64,000 bases of DNA from Tanytarsus gracilentus (GCA_038502055.1 JAXRKN010000044.1:964001-1028000), one strand, 5' to 3'. Numbered from the stretch's first letter, positions 46,923-61,800 are shown. Notes: generated by a model from the letters alone, not told the origin. Program-made: numbers and translations.

Positions 46923-49900
46923 CTAAAAAAGAATGAATAAAAACGAATAAAATTTAGTGGGAGTGGAAAATTGTGAGCAAAATTTTTTATTGCATGATTT
47001 TAATATTTTATTAGCTTAAAATTCAATTTTCAATTTTAGGTTTAATTTTTTAGTGGTGACTGATTTTAATCCTAAAGCTGGAAAATTTGACCTAAAAATA
47101 TTTTTAAAAATGTGTCTTTGCTTAAAAATATCAGTAAAGACACATTAATTTTTTAAATTTAATTTATACGTTTTTAAATTGAGTCATTCGTCAAAAATAA
47201 AACTCAACATTCCTCAAATTAATCATTTAAAGTCATACAAATATCAACAGTAGCAACCGCGACCCTTCTAAAGTATCATCAACAACAACAAGAGCTTATT
47301 AAATAAAATTTAATAAATTACATTACTCGGCACCCTCAACTCCGCTTCCTTCCTCGCGCTTTCCGCTTTTGTTCTTACTCCCATAATTTACATAATAATC
47401 ATAGCGAATTATGGAGAAAATAAACTTTCACTTTCGTGCGTCTGCCGCTTTGAAGGAAAAATTTAACTTGAATCCCTTTTTATTCATCTTTTTTTATTTG
47501 CCTGTAAAACAAATTCAAATCGGAGGCAATTGAGGGCATTCATAAATTATAAAAGATATTTCGCCATCGTCACGAGTTGAAAATTAAAAGTTTTTCTCGC
47601 TTTCTTTCTTTTTGTGAGACATTCATGAAAACTTTTCCGCTTAAAACAATTTTTTAGTTTCGTCGCTTTCAATTTTTAAAACTGTTATAGCATTCATGAG
47701 ATTTAATTTGCAGCATTTTCTTTCACGCTTTGTAAAACTTTTTTAAGAAGAATTTATAGTCGCTTAAATGCTTTCCTATGAGAGTATAAAAGTTCGAAGC
47801 AGCTTGGTAATTGTTGAGGACAATTAGATTTTTTAATGTCTTAAAAATTTTTAAAAACTTTCAAAAATTATTTTTAAATTTCTTTTCTAAATTAATTTTT
47901 TTAACATAAAAAACGGAAAACTTCAACAAAAAAATGAGGCAATAAATTTAACGGGTGACCTAATTTATTTACAACTCCCCTCTCGTAATTTTCTTTAGCA
48001 CATTCGTCTAACAAATCTGATTTGTAGTTGTGCCTTCGTAAACAAAACTATATAATTAAGGCGAACGAAACTCCTCGTTATCACAACATTTTTCTTCATT
48101 CTTTTCGTAACACATTCTTGGAAAAAAAAGTTTTTTGAGTGTTCTGCAATTAAGTCATGTTAATTGAGTCACCGGCAAACAATTTGTTATGCATAGCGCT
48201 TTTATTCATAAACTTCCAAATTTTATACAAATGTCTACGAAACAGTCGACGAGATGGATAACAATATTGTGAACTGAAACGACGCCATCAATCTTCATTC
48301 AACGATCCATAACGAGTACTAAAAGTTGTCCCCACGGTCTACCATGAAAAGCTCTTTATTTGCGTAGATTTTCCTTAAACACCGATTTAGGTTGAGTCGT
48401 GAAAAATAAAAAAGGCAGCAAAGCGTGAAATGTAAATAATTATTTAACAAAAATAAATATTCAACTTTATTATTAAAAAAAAAACTTTTTTGTTTGAGTT
48501 CAAGAAAATTTTTCATTCCTTGTTTATTTTTAAACAGCTTCAAAAAAATTTTTTTATTAAATTTTTCACGGCACGAAAATCTCAACAGTTTTCAATGAAA
48601 GAGGCGATAACGGGAAAATAACGGAAGTAAAATAAAAGTTAATTTATGCAAATGATCATTATTGTAATGACTTGAAGACGCTTTAATGACGCATTAGAAA
48701 ATCTCATTCTCGGTAAACACCCTCGGCATAAAGTCATTAGAATATTATATTGTTTGAATCAATTTTTATAGCTCGAGCTAAAATAAACAATTCTAGAAAA
48801 TTTTCATTCCTCCCATTTTATTTTTGGTCTCCGCACCATAACGGAAAATTTTGCTTAATGGGTTTAAGCTTGTTTGTTTTTAGCTTATCGCCTACAAACA
48901 TTCCAAAAGCTCTCAATTCAAAAACAAGAGAAGAGGAAAAAGGACAAAAAATTTGCCCGCATAGAATGAGAAAAAAAATCTTAACTTTTTCTTATCCTTC
49001 TCAATTCTCTCGTGGCGGATTTTTGAATACGAAAAAGGATATTGGAGGCGAATCCTTTAAGAATAGAAAAAGAGATAGACAAGAAAATAAGTTGAAGTGA
49101 TTATTTGCAGCACTCCATTGTGAAAAGCTGTTAAGTGGCGAAAATGATCTAGTTTTAAGGCATTTAAAAATTTAGTTTAAATTTCACTAAAATTGAAATT
49201 TAAAAAAAAATAAGGAATTCAAGATTATTTAATTTTAATATTTATGAGTTATAAACACTTGAAAATATTCTCAAAAATTGAACAATTAATAATTCAAAAC
49301 ACTCCAAAAAAAGTTTATAGTCTTTTAGTCGCCCTAAAATTTAAAACATTCTAAATAATTCTATCTCTATCGCGTATCACAATAAATCCAAAATAACCTC
49401 AGAAATTTAAATCATTTTAAAGTCAGCATTTTCACCTCAACAACTCACACTCTCAATCATCGGATTTGTGAGCAAACCGCCTGAAATAAAAGCAATAAAA
49501 AATCGAACTTTTCATTTGAATGCGAGTCAGAAAAATTGGCATTCATGGTATTGAAAAAAAAATGAAATGAAAAATAAATTGCTTTATCCCTTTTTTATCC
49601 TACATTTCATATTCAGCGCGTTTGTTACGGGAGAAGGAACTGCGTAAAGTTACATAAATTTTCGAAGAGTGCTTTTTTTAAGGAGGATAAATATTTTTGC
49701 AATGAAATTTGTATCATGCTGAATAAGAAATGAAAGCGAATAAATTAACTCGATTCAACTGTCTGTTGCTACCTAAAATTCGCTCGAGAAGAAAATTTTA
49801 CCTTTATCTTACGCATTTACATACGATTGCGCTTCTTGCCCAGAAGTGATTTGAATCTTTTAGAAAAATATTTCCTTAGAAAATCATGTACAGTGTGTGA

Positions 49901-50329
49901 GCCTTAGGGCAAATTGCAGCAATGTATTTCAAAAATTCGCTCTTTTATGGAGAAAAGTTTCTTCTCATAATTTTACGTAAATAATCCACGAAGGGGTTTA
50001 AAACATCTGAAATACGAACTCACATGTGCATGCAATTTATTTGAAATGGCAGCTCTTGTAGCAGAGCAAATGATTATTATCATTTTTTTTGAAAATTGCT
50101 CCTCGAGCTCACATTTGAAGACGATAAGAATTTTACATCTTTTTATGTACTTAGATTTATTATTCGATGAAAAGTAATGCAGTGAAATTGCTTTGAGATT
50201 TTGAGATCAAAGGAGGAGAATGGAAATTTGATAAGGTTGAAGGAAATTTTGGGTTCGTCAAGATAATTTTTAAGAGGGTAAATTTGTAAATTTGAAATCT
50301 AAAATTAGGTTTTCAAAATAATATTTAAT

Positions 50330-50700
50330 CTTTTAGAGACTAAGAATTAAATTTTAATCTAATATGGTTAGAAAAATATCTCACGATTTAGTTTTTAAAT
50401 CTAAATATTAAATTTATAATCCATTAAGATTAAAAAATATCTCAAGATTTAAAATTTTAAATCTTCTTCTTCTTCTTTTATTCATTGATTATTCATTAAC
50501 ATTAAAAAAAATAAATGCTCGAACAGGCATCGCTTTCATTTTAAATCTGTAAAAATTAAAATTTAATCTAACGTGATTAATAATATCTTAAGATTTAAAT
50601 TCATCAAATTTTTTAAAAATTAAATCCTAATCCAACATGATTTAAAAATATCTCAAGATTTAAATTTTTAAATGTGTAAAAATTAAATCCGTTAAATTTT
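50330..50700. repeat. Degenerate repeat built on TTTAAATC and ATATCTCAAGATTTAAA
   Basis: The segment ATATCTCAAGATTTAAA and close variants occur about four times at irregular spacing (about 45-170 bp), each near a TAAATCTAA or TAATCCAAC word. Copies are diverged. A CTTCTTCTTCTT tract interrupts the series. Confidence 0.6.
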
Positions 50701-51152
50701 AAATTGTGACCTCGAAAGTTAAAAAGCTCATTTGTAAGGAGTTAAATTGCGAGAGAGATCAATTCTCTCGAGTGTGATATTAAGGATTTAAATAAATTGT
50801 TATGTCACGATATCTTCTTGATATGCCTAATCATAAATACATTTGAAAGTAAATCGCTTCCTTCCCTTCCATGCGATCACACGCGCATTTGAGAAGAAGA
50901 CAAAGAAAAAGTCCCAAAGAAATTTGAGGAAAATGAGGCAATTGCCTTTTTCTCCTTACATGCCTTACGCCTTCCTATAAAGAGTTCATATTGAGTTTTA
51001 TCGTTTGTGAGTTTACATCCTTCCTGCTTTTACTCCCACTTTCTTTGAATTCGTGCACTTTACAAAGCTCTCTCATCCCCTCAGACGACGACGACGACGT
51101 CGAAGCACTTATGGAGTTTGTAAGAGCCATTTACTTTGCTACTTTTACGTGA

Positions 51153-51172
51153 GTGTGTGTGTGTGTGTGTGT
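51153..51172. repeat. (GT)n microsatellite
   Basis: Ten uninterrupted GT units. Confidence 0.92.
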
Positions 51173-52234
51173 CTTTTGTGCAGGAAGATAAGCGGAAGCT
51201 CACAAAAGCTCCCTCATACGCTCCCATAGTTTGCTTCTTCCATTCATTGTCAACATTCAACTCTCGACAAATTTTTCAATTTTCCCTAACTAAATGTTTG
51301 GATAGCGTGTGTACTCGTATGTGAGGATTGCTTTCCTCCCTTTTCCTGACTCAATCTAATTCAATTTAATCGCAAAACGAGATTAAAATCGTTCGAGAAT
51401 TGGAAATTTTGAGTATTTGAATTGAATCAAGTTCTTGTTGATTCTTGATTTATTAGTTAAAGTTTTTTCTTGCTTTAAAACGGTTGAAAACTGCATGAAA
51501 CCTTACAAATTATTGAGATCACTTTTAAAACCTTTCAACAGTTTTAAAAACAAATTTACCGTAGAAAATAATTTAATATATTGTCTCATTCATCATGCAG
51601 CATCTTTAAGCAACCCTTTTTTTACTGTCTTATATTAACTCTGCCATCTAACATTATGCAATAAACTCCAAGTCAACTTCGTATTGTGTAACATATGTCT
51701 CATTTGCATACACTTAGTTGTGTCTCTGCCCTCTATCACAGAGATCTTCACCTTTTCGCATCATCAACATTAAGCTTTACGACTGTTTATGACTAACTCA
51801 AATGGATCATCATTAGAAATCAGTGAGATGAGTACTCACATGCATGATAAACTTAGTAATTTGATATTTACGCCTCGAGGGGAAAATTTAAACACAAACA
51901 CACGAATAATAAAATTAATATTAAAGTTTTGAGGCTAGAAAATAATGAAAAAGTTATAAATTCTGCTTTCAGGATGTGTTTTCATTTCAAATGTGGAAAA
52001 TTAAATGAAGCTCGAGGATAATGAAAATATTTAGCTTGCAAATCTAATTTCTGCTGTTTGTAGAATAAATTTTGTCAGTTTCCTTTTTCATGAGAGCTGC
52101 TCCAAATGTTTCTTCATTTTGTTTGACACAAAAACCTCATTTTCGAGCTTTTGCCTTTTTTTCGTGCAGGGTTGGTGAAAATAGTTTAGGAATGAATCGA
52201 AATTGAACAGCTTTGTCTAAATTCTAATTAAATT

Positions 52235-52299
52235 GGATTAGATTAAAATTAAATCATCAACTCTGATTTAAACGGATTAGATTAAAATTAAATCATCAA
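52235..52299. repeat. Tandem duplication, period 39 bp
   Basis: GGATTAGATTAAAATTAAAT and the following CATCAA occur twice at 39-bp spacing. Confidence 0.8.
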
Positions 52300-55200
52300 T
52301 TTATGAGTCCTCAAATTTCGTTCATCAACCCTGTAGCTTTTTAATAAATTTTCTCTCGCCTTCTGTTGCTTCTTTAGTTTCTCAGCCTTTTTTCTTCTTA
52401 ATTTTTTCAACTTGTGAAAAAAAATTTCACGTGAAATATCAAATTGAATTTACATGAGGAGAAATGAACAAAAATTGATTGAAAAACTTTTTCACGTGGA
52501 TGAATGAGAAATTATTTATTGTCGTGGAAAGTTCAGCCACTGGAGCTGACGTGAAACTATTTTAAATATTTCTCGACAAAAGAATGTTATGGTACATGCT
52601 TTAATCTCATAGAAATTATTTTTAACAACTTGCATCTATGTCGCTGTGCATGGATTACTGAAAGCTTAACTGGAATTAAATTACAACAAAAAACTGCAAC
52701 GGATGTAAAAAAAGTTTATATTTTCCCTCCTGTTGAAAAGCCATTAAAGACCACTTGTAACTCGCTTTAAATACTTCAATCTACAGCTCAACTACATCAT
52801 CATCATCACCATGCAAAATTCCTATTTTTATTCAACGCTTTTAACTGAAAATCCCTTTCATATCATTCTTTTGTAGAAGATGCCATGAGAAACTATGGTG
52901 AATCTTTCAATGCACTGCACTCTCGCTTCTTATGTGATGTTAAGGTACTCTAATGGAAATAATGTAACTCAACACTCAAGCGAGTGCTTTTAATATTCTA
53001 GAGAAAAAAGTTTTATGGGAAACTTTTAGTTTTTTTTATGAATATTAAAAAATATTTTTGGAATTTATTCAAGTACTAAAATCCTTTTATTTTTTAACAC
53101 TCAATATATGAATTTATTTAAAAATCCAGGAATTTTAAATAATTTCAATTGTATTCAAATTAAACCCAGAATTTTCATTATAAATCTCGATTTCTCACCA
53201 TCTCAATGCAATCTAACAACAACAATTTTTGTTTTGTTCTGAACAATCAATTGTGCATCAACCATCCGGCAGAAAAATGAAGTGTCAAATTTAATTTGAA
53301 CATCCATTAAAAAATATGAAGGTAAGGATGAAATGCTATTTTTAACATAACAGCTCGGGCAAGCAATTGCTATCGGCCTCGACATGTATGATTTCTATGA
53401 CACAAATTTTTTTTCCATAAATTTAATTGGAATTTTGAAACAATTATTAAAAGTGTGCCGCAAGGGCATGATGAAGAAATTTACAACAAATTGTCGGAAG
53501 CAAAATATTCATAAAGTCTTGCAAATTTTAGGGTTTTTTGCTATGAGAGCTTTAGAGAAAAAGTTTTCATGAAGCCACAAGTTAAACTTTGCCCTTTTTC
53601 GGAATTTTTTTTAAACCCCAAAGACCTCATGAGCCGCATAGAGAATGAAAATTTATTTGCATCTTGTAGCACTTTCGAGAGCATCCATTGCAGAAGCAAA
53701 GAAGAGCTGTAAAGTCGATACGAAGCAGGCACCATCGCTTCACACCGCATGTAATTTACTGCCACACTTTGCGATTTGCATGGGAATTTTTTATCGTATA
53801 GAAGTTTTATGAGGAAAAAAGAGGAAGAAATAATGAAAATTCAGCTTTGAGAATTAATTGAATTTTGGGATGGCGAAGTGAAAAAAAAATATTGGATAGT
53901 AACAAAGATATGAAATATGAAACACGACGGACACCCTCGGTCGCATCCCTAATTTCCCGCAAAGCTAAGAAGAAGTAAAAAAGGTTCTTAAACAGTGTGA
54001 AAACAATCCGCATCGCAAAATTTTTTGTATTGGAATAATGCTGAGGTAGTTGAGCGAAATTTTAGATTAAACAAGACGTAAAAAATCGAGGAATGGACAC
54101 TTAAAATTAATTTTAAAAATTTTAAAGTTTCGAAATTTTTTCAAATTTGTGCTTCTAGGGAAAGTTCTAAGTGAAATGACAATTTTTTAAAATTAATTTT
54201 TTACATAAAATAACAAAAATTAAAGTTTTAATCTTTAAAATGCCATAAATTTTCCAACCAAACGCTTCCGTCATGGTTTCAGTAATTTATTTCCTCTTCC
54301 ATTAGAACAACTCACTAAGTTCATGGTTGTTAAATAATTACGGATTATCCTAACAACTTTAGATGTGTAAAAGTTTATTAAAATTCAATTAAATTTTCTT
54401 CCTTTTCTCACTTATTCGCTCTCGAGTAAGTGAAAAATTTTGCTATCCATCCTGCAAAAAAATCGCTCGCTACAAAGCAAGTACATCCTCTTAAAAGCAT
54501 TCATTAAACATCACGAGTGAGTTTAATTTTTAATAAACATCACTCTCATAGTCGAAAGCGAGACACAAACACTCAGCGATCATAATTTATGAAAATGTTA
54601 GTTGATGGCACAAAGCAATCCCTTTTTGGTGACTCGAGGCAAAGGCTCTTTGCCGTTGAAAGTGAATAGAAGAGAACGAGAAGAAAATTGCCTTTGACAA
54701 TTAAAAGATGTTCCGCTTTTGTGGGAAACGATGGCAAAGGGTCAACATGAAAAGTTTTCGATCGACTTTTAAGTGACGAAAGAATTCTTACAAAGTTTTG
54801 CGTTCTTTGTAAGAACCATTATTGAAGGGATGCTCAAAGTTGTTGGAAAATATTTTTTAAATAACGAAAAAAGTTCGAAAGACATGATTTGTGGGTTTCG
54901 AGAGGTCAAACAATCACCAAGACTGGTCAGTTTCATATACTCACACTACAACAGGAAAACAATTAAATAAGCAGTCTCAAAAAATCATTTTGCGTTTATT
55001 TCATATTCTCTTAAAGCAGCTCAAGTGAGCTACCTAATAGCACCCAAGACTATGTATATATAAAAATGAGGGGTTTGAGTGGATCCACAAGTTGTGACAA
55101 GCTGCAGCACACGAAAATAAAATTATTTAACGAGAGGGATGAAGTTGATTTTTCTCCCTTGACAGCAGTCGAGCTTTTATTTCTCAACTACCCTCTGCCA

Positions 55201-56223
55201 CGACAACCCTTATGCAGAATTCTCTCGCTAGGCATCATCGTCTCATGATGAGAGTGATTAGTGAATAATTTTATCCGAATGAATATTACACGGCATGATG
55301 GCTTAAATGAACATTATGCGCTCGGGAAATTTTTATATTTTCATTCTAAGCTCGCAAGAAGGAAATCTGTGTCATGACTTTTCTTTATCACAAATCCCCC
55401 TTCTGTGTTTGCTATTTAAAATATAATTGCAACAACAAAAATACACAATAGCGAATGGTTGTGGAAAAAAAGTGTAAGCGCACGGCAATGATGCCATAAA
55501 TCATCGTCTCTCTTTCGTGCCGCTGTTGCTCCACTCTTGAACATGGAATTAAACAAGTGACATAATTTTTTTTTGTTTCTGTTCCATTTTTACAAGACTG
55601 AGATAATTGGATGTTTACCGTCGCAATGGGTTGAAATTATATAAATCTAAAGGCTTCTTTCATTGTCATGCTGCTATGCAAATATTTTTATTCAAACACC
55701 CTGTTCAACTCATTGTATGCTCTTATGTCTGCTGTCACACTGAGCAAAGGAAGGATGGGTGATACTTAACAAAAGCTTTCGGGATTTAAATATTTTCTTT
55801 ATGTTAGATTTTTGGGATTATTTTAAAGGTATTTCTTGTGATATATAGGTCAATGGGTTTAAGCGTCTTCGAGCTTCGAAAGAAAGGTTGATTTTGAATT
55901 GAGATGTGTTAAAGAATTATTTTATGTTTTGTTTTAGAATTTTAAATTGGTTTAATTACAAAAAACTTTATTGATTAAGCTTTCCAAAGTTTCAAAAAAA
56001 AATTTAGAAAAATTTTGAGCTGAAAAAAGTTTAATTTTTTAAATATAGGATTAGACGACATCGGTTCGTAATACTCCTCGTTTCGTAATTATTTTTCAAC
56101 CCATACTATTTTGGTTCTCGCCACTTCAAAAAATCTGAAAAAATTCTGTGATATTGCCCAACACCTGCACTTTCTAAAAAACATTTTTTGGGATTTTTTC
56201 GAGCATGCACCTGTTTTCCTGAA

Positions 56224-56372
56224 GATTTTTTTTTCTTTTTTTTATTTTTGATCGGATTTTTTTCCGTGTTTTTTTTGCGGGTTCTGGCTTTTATTTTTTT
56301 CTTTAATAGAAAGGCCCCCTTTTTTCTTTTTATGTGGGGGCGGGGGTTTATTTTTTTTTTTTAAATTAAAAG
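56224..56372. other. T/G homopolymer-rich stretch, possible sequence artefact
   Basis: The plus strand is almost devoid of A and C, with long T runs broken by G runs (for example GTGGGGGCGGGGG). This is unlike the rest of the window and resembles low-quality consensus or gap filling. It may also be a real low-complexity tract. Confidence 0.5.
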
Positions 56373-59300
56373 GAAATTCACAAGAAAATTAAAATCGTTG
56401 ATAAAGCAACCTTTATACCGATCATAGCAAATAAACATTAAATGTTATATTTTCTTCAGGATGAAACCACTGTGGCATGCCTATATTGAAAACTTTTCTT
56501 AAACCATCAAAAACATTTAGGTGTTTTAGTAAAAACAAATTTTAGAAAAAATAATTCAACTTTTATTTAAATTAAAAAAAAAACAAAAAAATAATTTATT
56601 CTTTTTCTTATTTAAACCGCAAACGCATGAACCCAATGCAAATATTTGTTTTTTACATTTTTCATCGTCTCATGTTTGTTATCTTTTCATTTTTCTCATT
56701 TAAAAAATAAAATTCCAATTACATTTCAATCATCATGTTATACAAGTTAAAGCTTCTCATCTTTCTTCACCCTTAGCATTTTAAAATTCCAAAATAGTAA
56801 AAGAGCTTTTGTGGGGTTGAAAATTATTTTTTAAATTTTAATTGTCTAAAAAAATAAAGATAGATATTTCTGTTTTTTTTGAAGGTAGAAAATGAAATCA
56901 TAGCAGTTGTGTGCATTCAACCGACGACACCTCTAATGCTTTCATTTACAGCTTGCAATATAAATTAAAAATAAATGTTGGATGTTCTCTCAAGCGCATG
57001 CATTAAAACTTTTTCACCTCGCACATTCAGCGAAATTATAAAATTAATTACGCTTTTGAATTTATGCACATGAAAGCACACCTCGTGTATTTTTATGTCA
57101 AGTGGTTTTTTGTAAGCATTAGTAGCTGATTAAAATTGCGAGGTAAAATCGATTTTTTAACAATATTTTTTCAACTTAAAATGTTTTTTCTTTGTCAATT
57201 TAAATTAGAATTTTTGCGACATGAAATTGATTTTCAATTGTGGTGAAAAGAATTAAAATTAAAGCTTTTCGTAAAGTGAAAGTGGAGATTAAAATTTTAA
57301 ATATTTCTCTGAATTTTAACGAGTTTAAAAAATATGAAGAAAAATAAAAAAAATCTCAACTAACTTTTTTCGAGAAGAGACTTTAAATTCAACATAAAAA
57401 TGCTTAAAAGTAGCAACAGAAAATCACAGGAAATTTTTCTTCTTTCCTCGCCATTTCTATGCCTTTTTCAACTTCCACTCCTCCTTTCACAAAGAATTCG
57501 TTGACGATGATTTGTTAGCGAGAAAAAACGGAAATTTATTTCCTCACTAAGAAGAAGTAAAAAAAGTATTAAGGAAATAAGTCAACGCAATGTTGAACTC
57601 TTTTACTCGCTCACTTTTCAATCTAATGCGATTCTTGAGTGTGAGGAGGGGAAAAATAAATTTAGTTAAATTCGCTTTTGTGCTTTAAATTCATTTTATG
57701 GTGTATTTAAGTCATATTTTAAATTCAAAGGGTGTGCAATAGTGGATTTTTAAAATTAAAATTTAATTTTTTGGTTTTAAATTAAATTAAATTTTTCAAA
57801 ATTGTTCGTAAAAATTATTAAATTTATTTAACTTTTTAAAGGGCTAGAAACTTAGGAAAAATATTAAATTTTTGAAAAAAAAATTTAAAATTAAATTTTC
57901 AAATAAAACTTAAATCAAAGCTTATGTCAAATTAATTAAAAACCTCATGAGTTGCGCACCCTCTCTCTCCGTCCTTTTATGCACATTTTCGGTAATCTTT
58001 CAAACGATTTCATGTCAAAATGGTAATAAATTGAATTGTCAGAAAGAAAGAGGCGGAAAAAATAATTGAATTGAGATTTTGCGAGTATTTTTTTCACATA
58101 TACAAACATCGAGAAAAATAATTCCCAAAAGTCTTTAACTGAATTTTTCCTCTCCTCGATTTTCTCTAATGACATGACAAATGATCTGAATATTCTGCAG
58201 TATCTACATGGAATACATATCAGAGCTAAAAATAACAAATTGCGAACTTCTCCATTTCCCATAATGATTGGGGATGAAAATGCTCCGCACATTTTTGGAT
58301 TTCTCCATCGACTTTCTCTAGCCATGGTTGAATGTGTGCATTAGCATAAAAGCACATACAGCAATTGACTATCGAAATGTACATTCTCGGAGTATTACAA
58401 CCGAGGCAATAAAATCAAACGTAATGATTATTTTTAGTTCACAATCTGACGCTATCTGCATACGAGTTGAAATAAGATTAAGAACGATATTTCGAAAATT
58501 TGCGTGATGTGGTCAGGCGGTTGAAAGGTAAAGTTAATTGCCATTACTAGATCAAGTGTGTTAGCAAAAGAGCTTGCGGTCTCGTGGGAAATTTTGATAA
58601 AGCTACTTTCGTCCCTAACGACTGTGCTCGCCACATACACACTCAATATTCATTTCGTGTCAATATTGAATATTCGACAAGCCGTGTGAGTTTTTGGTTT
58701 AATGGATTTATTACTGAGTTTTGAGAGTTTATTGAGATTTTTTTAATGTAGAAAAATTTTAAATCCAGGAAGTTAAATTTTTTAATCCTAAGATTAATGA
58801 TTTTTTATTTAAATCCTGAGATTAAAGTTCTTTAATTTAAATCCAGGGAGTTTAAATTTTAAATCCTGATGTTTTTTGATTTAAATCTAGGAAATTATAA
58901 TAAGTAACAAACTTTAATCAATTTTCAAGAATATAAACAAAGACATCAAACCTTAAAGCATTTCTTTAATTAAATCACCGAGCTTTCATGAATCTTCCAT
59001 GTATGTAATCACAATAAATTGAATGTGTATTGATTTAATTCTCTGATCCATAAATTTACTCCGCCTTTGCAAGATTTATGTTTCCATCGCTAAATTCACT
59101 TACGTGTTTTCGATAAAATTTTATCTCTTCTTTTTTTTTCAGCCATATTAAAATGTTTTTCTACTATCATTTCCCATGTGAGACAAAACAAATAAAACAT
59201 TTGACATGATGGAAATGTCTAATGCAAATAGTCGTAAATTGAACAAATATGAATGGTAAAATAGAGAAATTGTCGAAGTTGTCAGAGTCTAATTGATATT

Positions 59301-59825
59301 TGACGTATAGCCAATTTGCAATATGTCGAGCATCAGAACAATGGGCAAATGCACAAAGAATCAATAATCGAATTAATTATAAAGTTTAGAAAATTCCTTG
59401 GAAACTAAAAATTTTAAAGCTTTGAGCGAGCGAAAAATAATTTTTAATTCAAGTTTTTCAATTTATGATTTCAAAAATCGTCAAAAATTCATTTTTTAAT
59501 CGGTTACTCCCATACATTAAACTTTGACATTTTCTAACCAAAAGCTCTTCTCAACTTCACTCAGATTTAATCCTAATGTAAATTTGAAATTTTACTCATC
59601 CACACATGATTCGAGTTTGTAATCATATTCAATCCTTTTCCAACATGAAATACAAATTAATTTAGCCAACAACAACAAACATACACACGATGTCTTAAAA
59701 ATGCTGAAATTACATTTTAATGCTCATTTGAGGATCCCTTAATATGCATAATTTTATCAAGATATGAGCAAGAGTTAACTCAATCTACCCGGAGGTAGGC
59801 AATAATCCCACGCTACATTAATTCC

Positions 59826-60025
59826 ACGATTTTTTTGGAAATAATTCCACTAGGAAGCCTTAGTGGAATTATTTCCTGAAAGTTTGGCAATAATTCCACG
59901 ATTTTGAAAACCGTGGGGTTATTTCCAAACTTTCAGGTAATAATTCCACTAAGGCTTCTAAGTGGAGTTATTTCCAAACTTTCGGGAAATAATTCCACTA
60001 AGGCTCTGTAGTGGAATTAATTCCA
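59826..60025. repeat. Palindromic subrepeats of the left foldback arm
   Basis: Alternating GGAAATAATTCCACTA and TAGTGGAATTATTTCC blocks separated by AGGAAGCCT or CGATTTTG linkers; each block pair can form a hairpin by itself. Confidence 0.85.
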
Positions 60026-61544
60026 AAATAATTTTTTTTGCAACTCGCAAAAAATTATTCGCCATGTTAAAAAAAATAAAAAAATAAGTTTTATGAGAAT
60101 TTTTTTTTAATTTTCTTAATTTGTCTCGGCCAATACGGAAAATTTTTAAGACTTACTTTTTGCCTACTTTTTGGCTCTTCTAGTGTTTTTTACATTAACG
60201 AAAATCAGATTGTATTTTTCCTTCATAGAACTTTTTAATCCGCGTTTTTTGATATGACACATTGACTATCTAGCACTCAAAGTTACGGAGTAATCTGCTC
60301 TCAAACATGAAAAAGTAAGTCTTAAAATTTCTGACTTTTTCCCGCGGATTCCAGCGGGGTATTTTTGATTTTGCAATAACTTTTGATTCTTTCAAGATAA
60401 AAATCTGAATTTTTTGCATGTTGTAGATGAAGAACATTAGCAACTTTTGAAAGAATTGGAAATTTTCTTTACCTGCACGAAGTGCTTAATATCCTCAAAA
60501 GAAAAACGAAATCTCAAAATTTACTCTCATTTAATAATTTTAGAATTCTGTGTTCTGTATCAGTTTCAGTTAAAAAATTTCAGTATGGATACGCAGGAAG
60601 TGCCAATAGGTGCAAAATTAAATATCAAATTATATCGGCCAATACGAAAAAAACTGACTTTTTCTCAAACCTCGTTTTGCTCTTTACATTTTAAATATTT
60701 TAAGATTTGGTTATAAAACATATGCTTTTCCCCAGCTTTATTTTAGGATTTCACTTGCTTTAAAGTCAGTTAAAGTGCTTAAAACATTTTTATGTGTATG
60801 ATAGTTTTTTCAAAGACTCCTTTATAAAGTGATAAAAAATATGATGATGATCAGAAAAGGTGTTCCTAACTTTTCATTTGGTTACTGATTTCATAATTTT
60901 TGTATGCAGTTCCATTCATTAGCCTCATAGCAATGATTCTAATGTCTTACACTAATTTCACTATGGTATACTTCAAGAGAAATAAGCGATTTTTAATTTT
61001 GCACCTATTGGCACTTCGTGTGTATTCTTACTCAAAATTTTTAACTGAAAGTTATACAGAACTCAGAATTGCTTCTTTTGAATCCCAAATAAAATTTCTA
61101 AAATTATTAAATGAGAGTAAATTTTGAGATTTAGTTTTTCTTTTGAGGATACTAAGCACTTCGTGCAGGTAAAGAAAATTTCTAATTCTTTCAAAAGTTG
61201 CTAATGTTCTTCATCTACAACATGCAAAAAATTCAGATTTTTATCTTGAAAGAATCAAAAGTTATTGCAAAATGTTTGAGAGCAGATTACTCCGTAACTT
61301 TGAGTGCTAGATAGTCAATGTGTCATATCAAAAAACGCGGATTAAAAAGTTCTATGAAGGAAAAATACAATCTGATTTTCGTTAATGTAAAAAACACTAG
61401 AAGAGCCAAAAAGTAGGCAAAAAGTAAGTCTTAAAAATTTTCCGTATTGGCCGAGACAAATTAAGAAAATTAAAAAAAAATTCTCATAAAACTTATTTTT
61501 TATTTTTTTACACGGCGAATAATTTTTGCGAATTGCAAAAATAT

Positions 61545-61800
61545 ATTTTGGAATTAATTCCACTACAGAGCCTTAGTGGAATTATTTCCCGAAAATTTGG
61601 AAATAATTCCACTAGGAAGCCTTAGTGGAATTATTTCCCGAAAATTTGGAAATAATTCCACTAGGAAGTCTTAGTGGAATTATTACCTGAAAGTTTGGAA
61701 ATAACCCCACGGTTTTCAAAATCGTGGAATTATTGCCAAACTTTCAGGAAATAATTCCACTAAGGCTTCCTAGTGGAATTATTTCCAAAAAAATCGTGGA
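61545..61800. repeat. Palindromic subrepeats of the right foldback arm
   Basis: Mirror image of the left set, with one more repeat pair than the left arm, as expected if subrepeat number changes by slippage or unequal pairing. Confidence 0.82.

Larger units (their letters stand above)
46923..59781. other. Long gene-poor region
   Basis: About 13 kb without a supported gene. It holds (ACG)n near 51084-51099, (GT)n at 51153-51172, a degenerate TTTAAATC-rich repeat near 50330-50700, a 39-bp-period duplication near 52235-52299 and a T/G-rich homopolymer stretch at 56224-56372. A minus-strand 126-codon ATG frame at 57945-58325 has no recognisable domain, and I treat it as chance. Confidence 0.45.

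Noticed and set aside
48750..49100. Plus-strand 116-codon frame
   Set aside because: No ATG in good context, basic low-complexity C-terminus, no recognisable motif.
57945..58325. Minus-strand 126-codon frame with a good start context (CCATGGC)
   Set aside because: Composition is Phe/Lys/Arg-rich as in random AT-rich frames, no domain or splice partner, and no supporting context.
60447..61563. Several frames inside the foldback element
   Set aside because: They are mirror images of one another in the inverted arms and encode no transposase-like domain.
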